64,000 nucleotides of DNA from Lepisosteus oculatus. Lineage: Eukaryota > Chordata > Actinopteri > Semionotiformes > Lepisosteidae. This document shows positions 25,001 to 37,689 of this stretch, piece after piece. The translations under genes were made by a program, and so were the position numbers. How positions within the stretch are numbered: position 1 is the first letter of the stretch; every line of letters begins with the position of its first letter. The notes under the pieces are model-generated. The model searched no databases. It saw nothing but the letters and a program-made list of their open reading frames with translations, and was not told where the DNA came from. The stretch lies in NCBI RefSeq assembly GCF_040954835.1, contig NC_090698.1:7128501-7192500 (forward strand). Direction: 5' to 3'.

Positions 25001-28000
25001 AATTTGACACATGTGTTTTTGTCAAGATTGAATGGATATGAACGAAGTTTTTGCCTACACCTCTCCCCCAGTGAAAGTCAAAGGAAGGATATCGAGAACT
25101 GCAATCTCAAAGTTTCTCCCTTTTCTGTATTTGCAAAGACTGGTGACATCTAAAAACTGGGAAAACAATATAAATTTATGCATATATTTTGGAAATTACT
25201 GGAAGAGAAGAAACTTGTAAAATGTCCAAATCTATAATCTCCTTTGGCAATGTTTGACTTTAAGACAATTCACAGCACATTTCCAATGACTGAAAGAGTG
25301 AATCACAAGATTTCAGATTCTACACCATCTGTTCATAATATCCAGTAACACAAAGAATTACTTAACACAAAGACTGACTTACTACAGTAAACTGGCAACC
25401 AACGCTTTTGAAAAAACCTTACTGTACATATTAAATTGGTGTTTTTCTCCACCTCACAAGAGAAGTTCTTAAAGTTATGCACTCATCTGAGGAAATATGT
25501 CCACTTGGTTTATCGTCACTAATGATCCAGACACACGGACAACCATTTCAGATCAGCTAAGAGCTTGATCCAGAGAAGAGCTTGGAGAGCATGGTTTCAT
25601 TCCATATTCTGGACAGAGTGACCTAGTCCTGCTGCTGCTGATGGCTAGGAAGAAGACTACTACTCTGAGAATGCACTTTAACCCTTCTGCAAAACCCCAC
25701 CCATTTGAAATCCCAAACCCAATCCACCCCATCCCCCTTCCAATCCAGGACCTCAAGGGAGAGGGGACATTTCATTTCGGTCAACCTATTGTCAAAGTTG
25801 CAAGTGCGCTCCAGTTACAGCCTAGTCTCTTACTGGCATCTTGAGCAAGTTGCTGAAACCACAAAGGGATCTCTGAAGAACAACAAGATCTGAACCCCCT
25901 GCTGTCTGACATTTTACCAACAGAGAGGAACGCAAAATCCATCACTCCAAAGCAAGCAATTAATGTGAGTGAAGACAAGTTTTATCAGATGACACACAGA
26001 CAAGGGCTTTGATGCAGAAGCTTACCTGGGCTTTTGCTCTGTGGCAGTAACTGCTGTAGATGAGTTTCCTCTAGGGCATAAAAGTAACAGGTCATGGGGC
26101 TCTGCACTGTGGGTTAACACTTGCATTGGGTTGCTAAACTGCTGACAAGGATCCAGATACAATGGGTGAATTGTTTAGTTGGTTGTGCTCTTCAGTGGGT
26201 GGTCTTCAAGGATCCCAGACTGTGCCCTGCATTTCACCGCTGCACTGCCCTGCCGATCAGCTCCTGTATTGCAGCAGTGCAACCTGGGATTCGGACACAA
26301 GTCCCCTGGCACAGCCTTAGCTGGTTTCTACATCACAGCCCAGTGTTTGTGGATGTGTCCCAGAAATCTGATATAGGATTTGAGGCCACAAGTTGGTCAC
26401 AGTGAGTTTGGCATCCTGAGCTGCATGGTTTGCATTTCAGAAGGTAAATTGGAAGTGACAACATAACAAAAGAGGTCATTTGCATTGTGTTTAAATTATA
26501 ATTGCTAGATATCCAGCACCCACCCCCCCCCCCCCCCCGTATTTTCTGTTATGGGATATTATACTATGCTGGGCTGGGCCTCTCCCACCCTAGGCCTTTG
26601 TGATCCCATGCAAATGTGGCCAACAGCTGCTGCCCCCCAAAGGTGGGCAGTGGAACTGCATCTTTACTCTCCAATGGACAAGTTCATATTTTAGACTTTT
26701 AAATCAACAGTGCTGGAATCCGTAACCCTCACCCTGAATATTTTGGAAGAGGTACTACACAGCAGTTTCCCTGTCCTATTTCTGATCTTTGATCTGCTCT
26801 TCTGGGCTTGCTACAAGCTCTGGGAGAATGGAAGGGCATTATGATCAAAGCCACCATCTCATCCTGACCAACACCAAACCCAGTGCCAAATGTCACAACT
26901 CAACAAATGAGTATTGGAACCAATACTTTGTTGCACTTTAATGCCTCTTAGTATATATCAAAATCTGGATGAGCACTGTGAATGCTGTGAGATATTCATA
27001 CAATAGATTAATTGATACCCAGATTGCACAGCCCTACTAAATAGGAATAAACTGAAGGGCATTTAGATAAGACAGGCAAACTGACAGAGAGAAAGGGAGA
27101 GATGTCCTCACACTGCCTGTGACGTCCTGCACAGGCATATATTAGCCCTGTTCAGAAAGGTCTTCATTCATTATTTAGCTTTTAGGTTTTCCAAGGCAAC
27201 TTCTTTCTATTCAAAGTTTGAATTTTGTGTATCTCAAAACTAAAGAATAAGACAGGGCTTACAAGCAGTGTTTTCATCAAAAAAGCTCCTTCTCTCCCAT
27301 TCCCTCTGTCTTTGCTGACCTTTGCTAGAGACGCTCTGATCGTTTTAGACTACGACCCCAGTAACACACACTGCACTGAGGGCACTAACAGAAACCCTTC
27401 AGCACACCAGGAAACTACAAACCTATATTTTTAAACATTTTTCATTTGTGCAGTGTGTGTACATGGATATCCTTCATATACATGTGCTGGGACTGCTATC
27501 AATAATCTCCTTTTGTGTTTTTATTTTTCTATTTAATTGCATTTTGAGGGCACTATGAAACCATATGACCGAATGTTGAAGCAATCTAATGGCGTCATGC
27601 CTTCTGGTTGTGCCGCTGTAAGACTTGAAAGGTGATTTTCTGCATTTACCATACATTTCCTCTGTGATGTACACTATTTACCTGGCTGTCACTGGTCTTC
27701 AAAGGTTTTACCATTACTTCCCATGTTTGACTGCACTATGATGTAGTAATAATGTAGTCCTAGTTTCCTAGTAGTAGCTTGTAATGCTGGTATAGTTAAT
27801 TATTGGATGTTTAACATGGAAAAGTGTGGTATTTGCTTGGTCTAGTGCGGTCAAGTACAATGGAAACATGGTAATATCATATTAAAGGGCAGTAAAGGCT
27901 AGGTAGACTAGTTTGACATGAAATAATGGGTCCCTGTGTGAACTTACCGTGCCCTTTTATTCACCAGAGTATTTGAGTATCTCTGCAGCACTTTATACAA

Positions 28001-31000
28001 CTGTGGGAGGATTGTTAGACAAGTGAAGCCTTTTCCCACTTTTGCCAGAGGTGCAGCTGGGGATAGAGTCTGTAGGGAGTCACAGCTAGAAACAGGAAAC
28101 TGCAAAGAGGTCATACTGCACTGTTTTGGTATAGGTAAAGGTATTTTGGCAAGGAACAACAAAATGAATTACTTGGTGACCTTCACTTGGTGACCTTCAC
28201 AATTACAGTTATGTATCTCCTATTCTGCAGAGCCGCATGGCTGCGACTTTGCAGGTACAGTAGACCCACCTACTGAATTTAACTCCCCCATGGCATTCAC
28301 ATGCTGGGATTGTCAGAACTGTTAACACTGAAATCCTAAAAATTCTCATTCCCCTTTTTTTTGTTGGGTTCTGTTCTACATTATATATAGAATTTCTTTC
28401 TGTTTTAGTAACTTGGTTTGTTTCTGATTTTCTCTGGCAAAATAATTCCTGATCATTTCAACCCCCCCTCTCATCTATATTTTCTCCATACAACATCTTT
28501 CAAATCTCAGTCCAATCGCCCATTTCTGATAGAGCTGCTTTCAAGCAACCTATTCAATCTATTCAAACAAAAAAATGGAAAACTGACTACTATAAAGGGA
28601 GTCTGTTTCCAGTTGAATTGTTTCCGTTTCCACAGGCTTGCTTTCCCTGAAATCAGGCTATCTGCAACCCACCCACAGTTTAGAAGAAGGATGGATCTTT
28701 TTTCATTTCTTCTGATTAGAGATGTGAGGTGGAGGAGCAGGTGGTGAGCAGGGAGAGATCAGAAAATGTTAAATTGGACATTTGCCATTGGTCACAGCCT
28801 GGGATTTAAACCGTGGCATTGTAGCTTTCCCTGTTGGGAACTGCTGTATTTTGAATACAAGCAATTGGAAAAGTTAATGTAAAAGCTGTTGGTGAAAGGA
28901 AATATTTACTTCCTTCCCTGTTCTGACTAGAACTAACCAGATAGGTTTATTATGTCACGGTTGCCTCCTGAGTGATACATACTCTATTTCTGTTACTTTT
29001 GCTCACAGCTGTTACATACCTGTGCAATTGTGAATTGAAGTCAGTGACGAAGCTGAGATCTACACATCATTTTACAAGGACAATCACCCAACTAACAGCA
29101 GGGAAGAAATACAGTGGAAAATGATCATAGTCACATGGTCAGTGCCACAAAGGCTGGGTTATTAGACATGCCATAGTCAAGGTTATTTTAAAAGGCAGCT
29201 CAACAGCACCTCCTGTGGCCTGCTATGCACCTGCAGGCTTGCAGTGACATCACTGAGAGCAGTTAAGCTCCTCCAATTGGTGTGAACAGCCTATCAATAT
29301 GACCACTCTTCAAGAACAATAAAGTGAAATAGTCACTGTGCAACTAGAGACAAATGATTGAAAAGGAAGCTGTAACTTTTATCCAAATCTTGAAAAAAGA
29401 CCAAATAGGCAGCTACATAACCAGAGAAAAGGAAGCAAGGTTCTTCCATGATTATTTGGTCCAAGGTGCATTTTTCTGACAGCCAGTTTTTAAATACATT
29501 TGGGAAGAATCATGTGGCAAGAGCATTAGAGAAGCAAAAGAAAAATAAATCATATTTTCTTTATGGTCCAAGTTTGTAGCTGCATAAGCATGAGTAGACT
29601 GCAAAGTAACAAGTAAAGGTTTATTCCATGCTTAAAAAAGAAGAAAAAATAGGGTGTGAACACATTTCCTTTATTTTTACTCAGACCTAGGTTTAGGATT
29701 TTTAACTGGATATTATGCAGACATAAAAGGGGAGCAAATATAAAAGGCTGGAATGTCATCCTGACAAACAGCTGTAGTGCAATTTATGATTGGAGCAATG
29801 GTATGGATTTAACTGGGGAGATTCTGAATAGGTTGTACATGTAAACTGAGATTCTCTGTCGGGGGTAATAGGGGAGTGAGTTTTCCACTTTCGCTCCTAG
29901 TAATGGAAACAAAGGCAAAGGGTCAGCACAGGGAGACCTGTTACCTGAGAGGCAGTGTAAGTCTGCCTCAATTCAATTACCAATTCATTCAGGAGGACAG
30001 CACCTGGGGGACACAGGAAAGAGGATCTATTGGTAACGGCTCCTTATTTTCCAATGTTCCTCCTACATAATCAGCCCCAACAGCTGGCTTAGGAAAGCAC
30101 CTCACAAAAGTATGTGAAGCAAAAATGGAAAAAGGAGTATATTCCTTTCATTCTGGTTTACCACTTTACAGTCAGCATTTACAACAAAAACCCCAGACTA
30201 GGACAGATGTGACAATTCCAGCAACAGAACATAGATCTTTCTTGCTTCAAATTATTGTCTCATATCGAAGGGTGATTTAGCTAATGAATTGCAACTTACT
30301 GTTGAACAACAAATGAAAAGAGTCTTATTTTTCTAGAATTTCGGAAAGCAAAATACGTACCTTCTAATTGTTTAAAAACTAGTACAGAAATTGAAATCCC
30401 AGTGTCTGGGGATTTTTCTTTCCCCAGCAGAAAAGAAAAATAATTGTTTAATAACACAATGTCACATTTTAGATTTAAATATTTTTTTTTGTTCTCCTTC
30501 CCTGTCATTCTATTATTTTTGCCGCCATGTTCTCTGATCAATACAAATGTTTTTATATAATATATATTTTTCTAACTGGTTCACATCTGTGAAAATGAAT
30601 AGAAGAAAAGAAAGAAGAGTACAAAAAACAGCAAGGTGGACCACTGTCCTCTTCAGTATGAAGGGTGGCAAGGATCTGAGCTGTCACTATACTGTCTGCA
30701 ACGCAGAGGGAAATCTTTCATTTCATTAGGGATAGATGGCGAGACTTTGAACTGGAGTATGCAAGAGGTGTGCACCCAAGTTCTACACATTCCTAAACCA
30801 TCTCAATATTGCAGAGGGTACGCTAGCCTTCTCTTCCCTCTGTCACTGTCGCCAGCCACATGCTGACCAATCACAGAACCACACACGCGTGCACAGCATA
30901 TTTATAAGTAATCTCAATCTGTAGGCCCAAAAACGCAAAAGCCAGACTGCAAAATCTTTTTTTCTGGCTTCCACGTAGCAGCTGGCATATCTCTGAACGT

Positions 31001-34000
31001 GTGAGGAGAAAAACCTAGGAATTTGTTCTCGAAATTTAAGAGCAGGCGCAGTGAAGAGACCGTGTGGCAGCGGACTGAATAATGCACTGATCCAGCGAAA
31101 CAATCTGAGCTCAGAACATTTGCTTTTTTTCCTCTTCTTCTGCTTTCCTCTTTTCATTGGTCTTATTGCATAATGCAAAACACTGTTTGAACTGTAAGCA
31201 ATGAACTTGAATATTAATGGAGGGGTGGGGGGGAGGGGGTATGTGTTGTTTGCACACTGAGAGAGACTTGTTGGGTGTTCTTCTTAGAGTCGCAAGTAGG
31301 GATCCAACAGTAGTTTTCTTTGGGGCATACAATACATAGTGCAGCTGGTCTGTGTAGGCCTCTCATACAGTTACATAAATCAATGCGTTTAGAGAGAGGC
31401 TTGATGCCACACAGACTTGCACTTTACAAAATGTTAGGTAAAGACATTTTACATCACGTGCTGAAGTCACACCCATAGTTGAAAATCCATCCACATAGCT
31501 CTCCGCTGTATGGCTGTGTGCCATTATGACATTTTAGAGCATGACCCCAGAGAAAGGTGTTCTGGAGTCATGTGCGGAGGTACTATATAGAGAACACCCA
31601 ACAGAGGGCACTGTTATTTCAGTCTTGGGAGCCTGTGGCCATTCCTGGTTTTTGGATGTAAGACACACCGAATCATCTTTATTTTAAAACATTCACCCCT
31701 TTGCACTGCAGTTGAAATAGTGCAGTACTCTTATAAATACAAATGACCACATGTACTGCACACAGTTGGTATTTAACCCCACTGTGGAATGCATGCATTT
31801 TCTCAAATCAAATCAAAGTTTATTTATCAAATGCACAACAATACAGCGTGCAGCAGTAGTTGCTGGCAATGAACTGTCTTTATTATGACCAGCCTTGCAC
31901 TAAGTGTACTTCAGGAAGTTTCTGAGAAAATTCTGCAAACTCAAAAAAAGCAAAAATCCAGGTCTCAGTAAATCCCCTCACTTGTTCTTGCGCACAAGGT
32001 CTGAGAATGGGAAAGCCAAAGGCAATGCTTTCATTAATCCGGCAGGTTTATAATCCTGCATGATGATTTGAACTCCAGACGAGATTATCTGAAAAAATAA
32101 CATTTTAAAACAACAAAATCTAGTAACAACAGAGTGGATTTGCCGTGAAAGGACATTCCTCTTGCTAGCCGGTCTGTCAGCTGTCTGTTTTTTTAAAGCA
32201 AATCCTGCTCTTAATTACTGAGCTCACCTGTCCTCACCCTCTCACTCACGATAGTTCATTCAAATCAAGACAGTTGCCAGATGTTAAAATACCCTTCACC
32301 TCTTTATTTCTGAAATCAATACGTCTATATCCAGTCTTCAATTTTCTCATTTGCCCCACCTAGTGGCCAAAAAGTATGGCACATTGGATAATATAAATAC
32401 CGTCATTGTAGAGGTCTTTCAAAAGTCATTTGAAGGGCTGCGGCTTTCATGTCACATTTATTGCTCTCATAGCAAAACATGTAGAGGAGGTAAAATTGTT
32501 TAATCCAAAAGTTCTATGTTTGAAGGCAGACACCATTACTCCTCCATTAAACTAATTTTGTGAGGAAAATCGGAGAGCACAGAAAACATACCCCCGCCAG
32601 CACAAAAGGAAGGACAAAACCCATTCTGAAAAAAAGGGGGATATGTATAATTGTTCATATTCTAAGAATGAGTGGTATATAACATTAACAGTGGTTAAAA
32701 GTACGAGACATTCCATATACTGACTTAGTTTATTATAAATCGATCACAAATTTTCAAGAAATGCTATCATGACTCGCGTTCAACTAGTCTCCATGTAGTT
32801 CTCCCCTTAAGATAATGAAATAGTGGAACAGTCCATTGTCTATTTGGCGGGCAGGGTACCATTTAAACTTCCGGTTCCTGTCTATATTAACTACAGTTAG
32901 GATTTAGAGTTTTTGAAAAAGATTGTTTCAAACGCTTGGAAATAAAGATTTGTCTAAAAAGTATCAACACACCAGAGACCGAGGCGGGTGATAGGATCTT
33001 TTCTCTGAAAATGGGGGGAGAAAAAGGATGATTCGGTGTTCAAAATGTTCCTTGGTGTGTATTTTCCAGTTCTTACAATGTTTGTTTACAATCTCTGGGC
33101 AAACCGACGACGCTTATGATGGAGAGCGCCTTTCGGGCCTTTGAATTCGCCGATTTTATGTTCAATGTTTTAAAAAAAGATGCATTACTATTTTAAATAC
33201 AAGATTTTTAAATGACAAACCGCGAGAGGTCTATGGGAGTTTCTTGGTTTTTGCACTGTGTGACAGTAATGGGGTGTGAATGTTAGGGTTGGTGTCAGGA
33301 GGATAGGTTTACAACGAGCCTCGTGACAACAATAACGAGTAAAAACCGTTTAACGTTTGATTTTGTACTAATTCTCCTCGTTTTTTCTGGTGGGGAGGCA
33401 GTCTTTCGACGCTGCATCAGAATGGGAGACAGGGATGGGGGCACTGGTTCATTAATTTTCAGGATACTGACGAGAACGTTAGAGAAAAGTCTAGTGAAAA
33501 ATATAACTAATTATAATAATAGTAATATAAAAAATTCGTTGTAAACCTAGCCATTCAATGAATATATATTTTAAAGCTTGTATAAAATAACTTTTTAGTT
33601 TGTTATTTTTGGGTTGGCGCTATTAGTAACCGGTATTCGTTGTTTGCTTGCATTTTCATAACATTGTAATAACAATAGTAACAATACTGTACTTGTGTGC
33701 TTTAACAGGAGAACCACTCTATAGAAATGATAAGTAATTTAGTGTAAATCTCTCTATATACATATTTAGTTCTTTCATAAATAGAATATAAACCTAATTG
33801 TTAGCAAAGGTTGAAGCTGTTGCATTGTAAAAGCCAATGTTTGTGAACTGTAGAGCTTGTTGAAGTCGGTGATCGTGCTGCTGCAGTGTTTCGAAGACAA
33901 GCCCCGCTCATTGTGTGCTGTAGTAGTCTTGAGACAGGAAAGCAGTGAACAAGAAAAAAATAATGTCAAAGAGTCGAAACAGCACTGCGGACTCGCGTCG

Positions 34001-37000
34001 CCTTGTCTTTTTCAGGCCTTTATTTTTGCTTTGCTTTTTGAGTTGTATCCCTTGTTTGTGTTTTTTGTTGGTGTCGTTAAAAGAGAAATCTGTCGATAAA
34101 ATGCATGCGATCCTTTTGAGCTGAGGCCATCATGCAGAGGTTCATTGTGGTTGGGTGCCAGTAAAAAGCAAAAGAGAAAACTACAAGAACTTAAACAGAA
34201 TTGGAGGGGTCACCTCATATGTTCCGACGGATAAATGCCGTAGAAATGTTTCCATTGTGACTGTGGAAAAGCTCTCCAGATTTATCCACTTAGACCTATT
34301 TATCCTGCAACCCCTCCGACAGCGCCTCCCAGCATCCAAATGAACAGATCCCAGTTTGACACCATATTTTACTGGTCTTTATCCTTAGACGAAAGAACAA
34401 TCGACACAGCTGTGTTCTTATTGTGGAACTGACAAAATGAGAAAAAAAGGCAGGTCTTGCTTGCTTCTGGAGTGTTTTCAATTAGACTAGTAGTGAAGGC
34501 ATACTTGAAATTGTCGGGTTTTTCCAATGGTGCCACTGGACACCCTTCTCTCTCCAGCTGATCTTTCAAGAATTATTTATGGTCAAGTCTCTCAAACTCC
34601 AAATCATATTTTATTAAGGTGGTCGGTCAGGCCAGTAATGACACACTTCACACCTTTAGGAGTTAATGTCTCGGGTAGACGTACAACATCTGAAATGTAA
34701 AGAGAACTAGAAATCCTACTCAGCTGTTAATCTCACTTTTTCCCCTGATGCTGCCCCAGGTTTTTTCTAAACTCTATGCCCGGCTCATCCTGAAATTCAC
34801 AATTCCAAACGTCAGGTCCAGCCCAACTCTACAACAAAACCCTAAGTTCTAAAACTAATACTAAATCTATATCTGGTGCTAAACCTGAATCTGGCCCAAA
34901 ACCTACATTCTTTAACCAAACCCTAACTCAAACAAGCCAAAATTAATTCCAGGATTTCACTCTTGCCCTAAACCCCACCATGTTCCTTACCATAACTGAA
35001 CTCTGTACACTGAAGCCTTTACTGCCCCTTCTCCAACCTTGTCTATCCTAAATGTGGCTTGTTCCAAAGTACTAAAAATATTTATTTTCCTTGATACACC
35101 ATGAGGCTTGTAAACAAGTGAACCTGAAATCCTCTCTTCACTCTCACTCCTCCAAAACAACAGGATCAGAAAAGATTTGAATTCTCAATGTTGAAAGGTT
35201 TTGGAAGCATAACATATACTTAACACGTATAGATACTGTATATAGACATACGGTTGTGTTATGGATACAGTTTGTGAGGACTGCAGAGGTTGGTACAGGA
35301 CATTTTTCAATAATTCCAGTGCATTGCAATCACTTCTTATGGAAATCTCAGAAACACACAATTCCCAGAAATTCCCAGAACGCTCTTGATCACCACCCAA
35401 GAATGATATAGGTCGTGAGCCTAGTTACTTTTGCCTAAGTATAAAATAGTGTCATATTTAAAAGAGCTGGAAAGCATTGTGAGAGCTGCGTGTTGGTTTT
35501 TGAGAAAATGTAAAAAGATTACCCAAACCAGTCCAAATGACGTTTTCAGAGTTACGGTGATGGAATTGATGTAAAAATCCATTCGGGCCTGCAAACATTG
35601 CTGGAGTGGTGTCTGCGCCTGCTAGCAAAATCATAGCTCCTTCAGTAATGGACCTAATTCACAACTATGCCATAACAGCGTCATGTCTGACCACTAACTG
35701 TGGTCCCATCAGTAAGTCAGCTCCATACACTTGTGAACTCGCTGCCTCTCCCACATCACCTATTTGACACTTTGTGGTAACTTCCTGTTGCCCAGATGCA
35801 GAAGCATGCCTGTCCACAGGGAGCTTTTGACACACAGGAAACCTGGAGATGAGTGTCTCAAAGCTGTGACACTAACCTAGCATTGCCAGTAGATTCTATC
35901 AACAGGATAGGAATTGTTTTATCAAAATACAAATACCTTATTAGAAGGTAAAATTATAGAGGTTGTGAAGCAGCTCATTGAGGAAAAGTGTTTTATTGTC
36001 CACACCAGCAGAACTTTAGCGTACGTGGAAAAAAAAAAGTAACCAGGAAGTTGGAATGAGGCAGAGTCCCAGGATGTCATGGGTAGCTGCTGGGCTTGAC
36101 ATTCAGTCCAGGATATCTCAGATGGATGTTTGTTTTTGGTTATACCAGCCCTCAGTGCCTATCCCCTCCATTACATCTACAGCTTATATTGGTGCTGCTG
36201 AATGGCAGTCAAAGTTATAGTGAACAGGCTGACCACTCTCGTTGGAATTAATTTACAGTACTGATTGGCTGATCAGACTCCCTAGAGTGAAGAGCATCAT
36301 TGCAGTCCTGCTTATAGTCAGTAAGCTCAATGGGATGACTGGCTGCTAAGTACTAGGCACTGATATGCTGGTCCTAATCAGGATAAAGAGAACCTAATTC
36401 CCCTGTGCTGACAAGAGTGGGATTTGAAAATCACCCCTTTTTTGTGCTGAGTAAAAAAATAAATATAGTTGAAGCTCAAGGTTTGTGTAGATCATCCCCC
36501 TATATGCAAACAGCTTGTGATGCCCATTTCCCTCCCAAAACAGCTATGGTCATTAGTTTATTAGTTAATGAACTATAATGGTAAAGAGATTGTATCCTCG
36601 GAGCATTGCTGTCGGAGGATGTTGGCAAACTCAGCAGTTTTAAATTCTCTAAGCTCAAAGCTGTTTGGCATTCCTTGTACTTAATCAGCTTAGACACTAA
36701 AAATTGTGTCATATTTAATTCTTAAACCATGCCTAGTTCTTTCAGGATCATGGACGTCTCTCTCATTGGGATATGCACTGTATGGTGTTGTCATAGCTGG
36801 CCTAGCTAGTATGTAGTGCTTGTGTGCATGTGTGTTATTGTGTGTTTTTGTGTTGTAGTCTGTGCCGCTATCCTGCCTTCAAAATGTCTCAGCAAGGCGC
36901 TGATCTTGTGTTGTGAATTAATTAGTTATAGCAGTGATACTATTTCCAATGTGCCCTGTATTGCACCTCCCAAATAAATAATAAGCAAAAAATCTAAAAA

Positions 37001-37428
37001 AAAAAAAAAAATCAACAACAAAAAAAAAAAACAATGCCATCAACAAAATCTAAAAAAGTATTCTTTCATATTCCATACTGGGAGTGGTCCTGATTGTGTT
37101 TGGGGTCTTTTTTTGACACTCTTAGCTCTTTAAGAATAAAATGACGCAAATACATTAACCTCATCTGTCCCTCTACCCAGCTGCTTGTCCATCTCTGATG
37201 TCCTTACATATTCTGGATCATCTTCTTGATGTGATTTTAAGCGTACGTACAGCTTGTTTTCGGGTCAGCCTATCTTCCCATCCCTCTCTCCTGATGCCAT
37301 CAGTCCGATTCATTCTGATTGTTCTTTAACCTCCATTCCATCCCCCTCCTCACGTAGAGACGCGCCTTTCCTTTCTAGTTGTGTTTCTACGGCAAATCAC
37401 GACAAAGCAAACAAGAAGAGGAAAGGGA
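22008..37428. other. Long gene-poor stretch
   Basis: After the nat16 3' UTR no coding exon was recognised for about 15 kb. Visible items are minor: a poly-C run at about 26,523-26,538, a short GA/TC-rich patch, TCAAATCAAATCAAAGTTTA at about 31,804-31,825 (typical end sequence of dispersed fish repeats) and a two-copy 16-bp repeat (ACTTGGTGACCTTC) near 28,170-28,200. Conserved non-coding elements could be here but cannot be recognised without alignment. Confidence 0.45.
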
Positions 37429-37689
37429 GTGTAACAACGCGACAGTGGGAGGAGCCGCGGCGAGCGTATAAGTCGAAACGTAAAAACGAAAGAAAACGAA
37501 ACAGACAAAAATGTGCTGTTGAGTACAGTGGCGCTGCGCCGTCGTGTGGAGTGGCACCCAGGCTGGACTTGCCCTATCTAACAGGGTCCAGCCCGGGGAA
37601 AAAGAACCCCACTTGGTGGCAGGGACCAGACTGGACCCCGCGAGATAGAGAGCACGAGGCCAAAATAAAAACTGAACTTGTGGGAAAAG
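37429..37689 (+). other. Candidate LTR fragment or TATA promoter with first exon
   Basis: A GC-rich block with GTATAAGTC (TATA at about 37,467) and TGTAAC at its left edge. TGGTGGCAGGGACC at 37,614 resembles a tRNA primer-binding site placed just after an LTR. Downstream is a strong donor, AAAAG|GTAAGC, after 37,689. Read as an LTR retroelement this would be LTR, primer site and leader; read as a gene it would be a TATA promoter with a first exon. No gag, pol or env coding sequence follows, so at most a remnant is present. Confidence 0.3.
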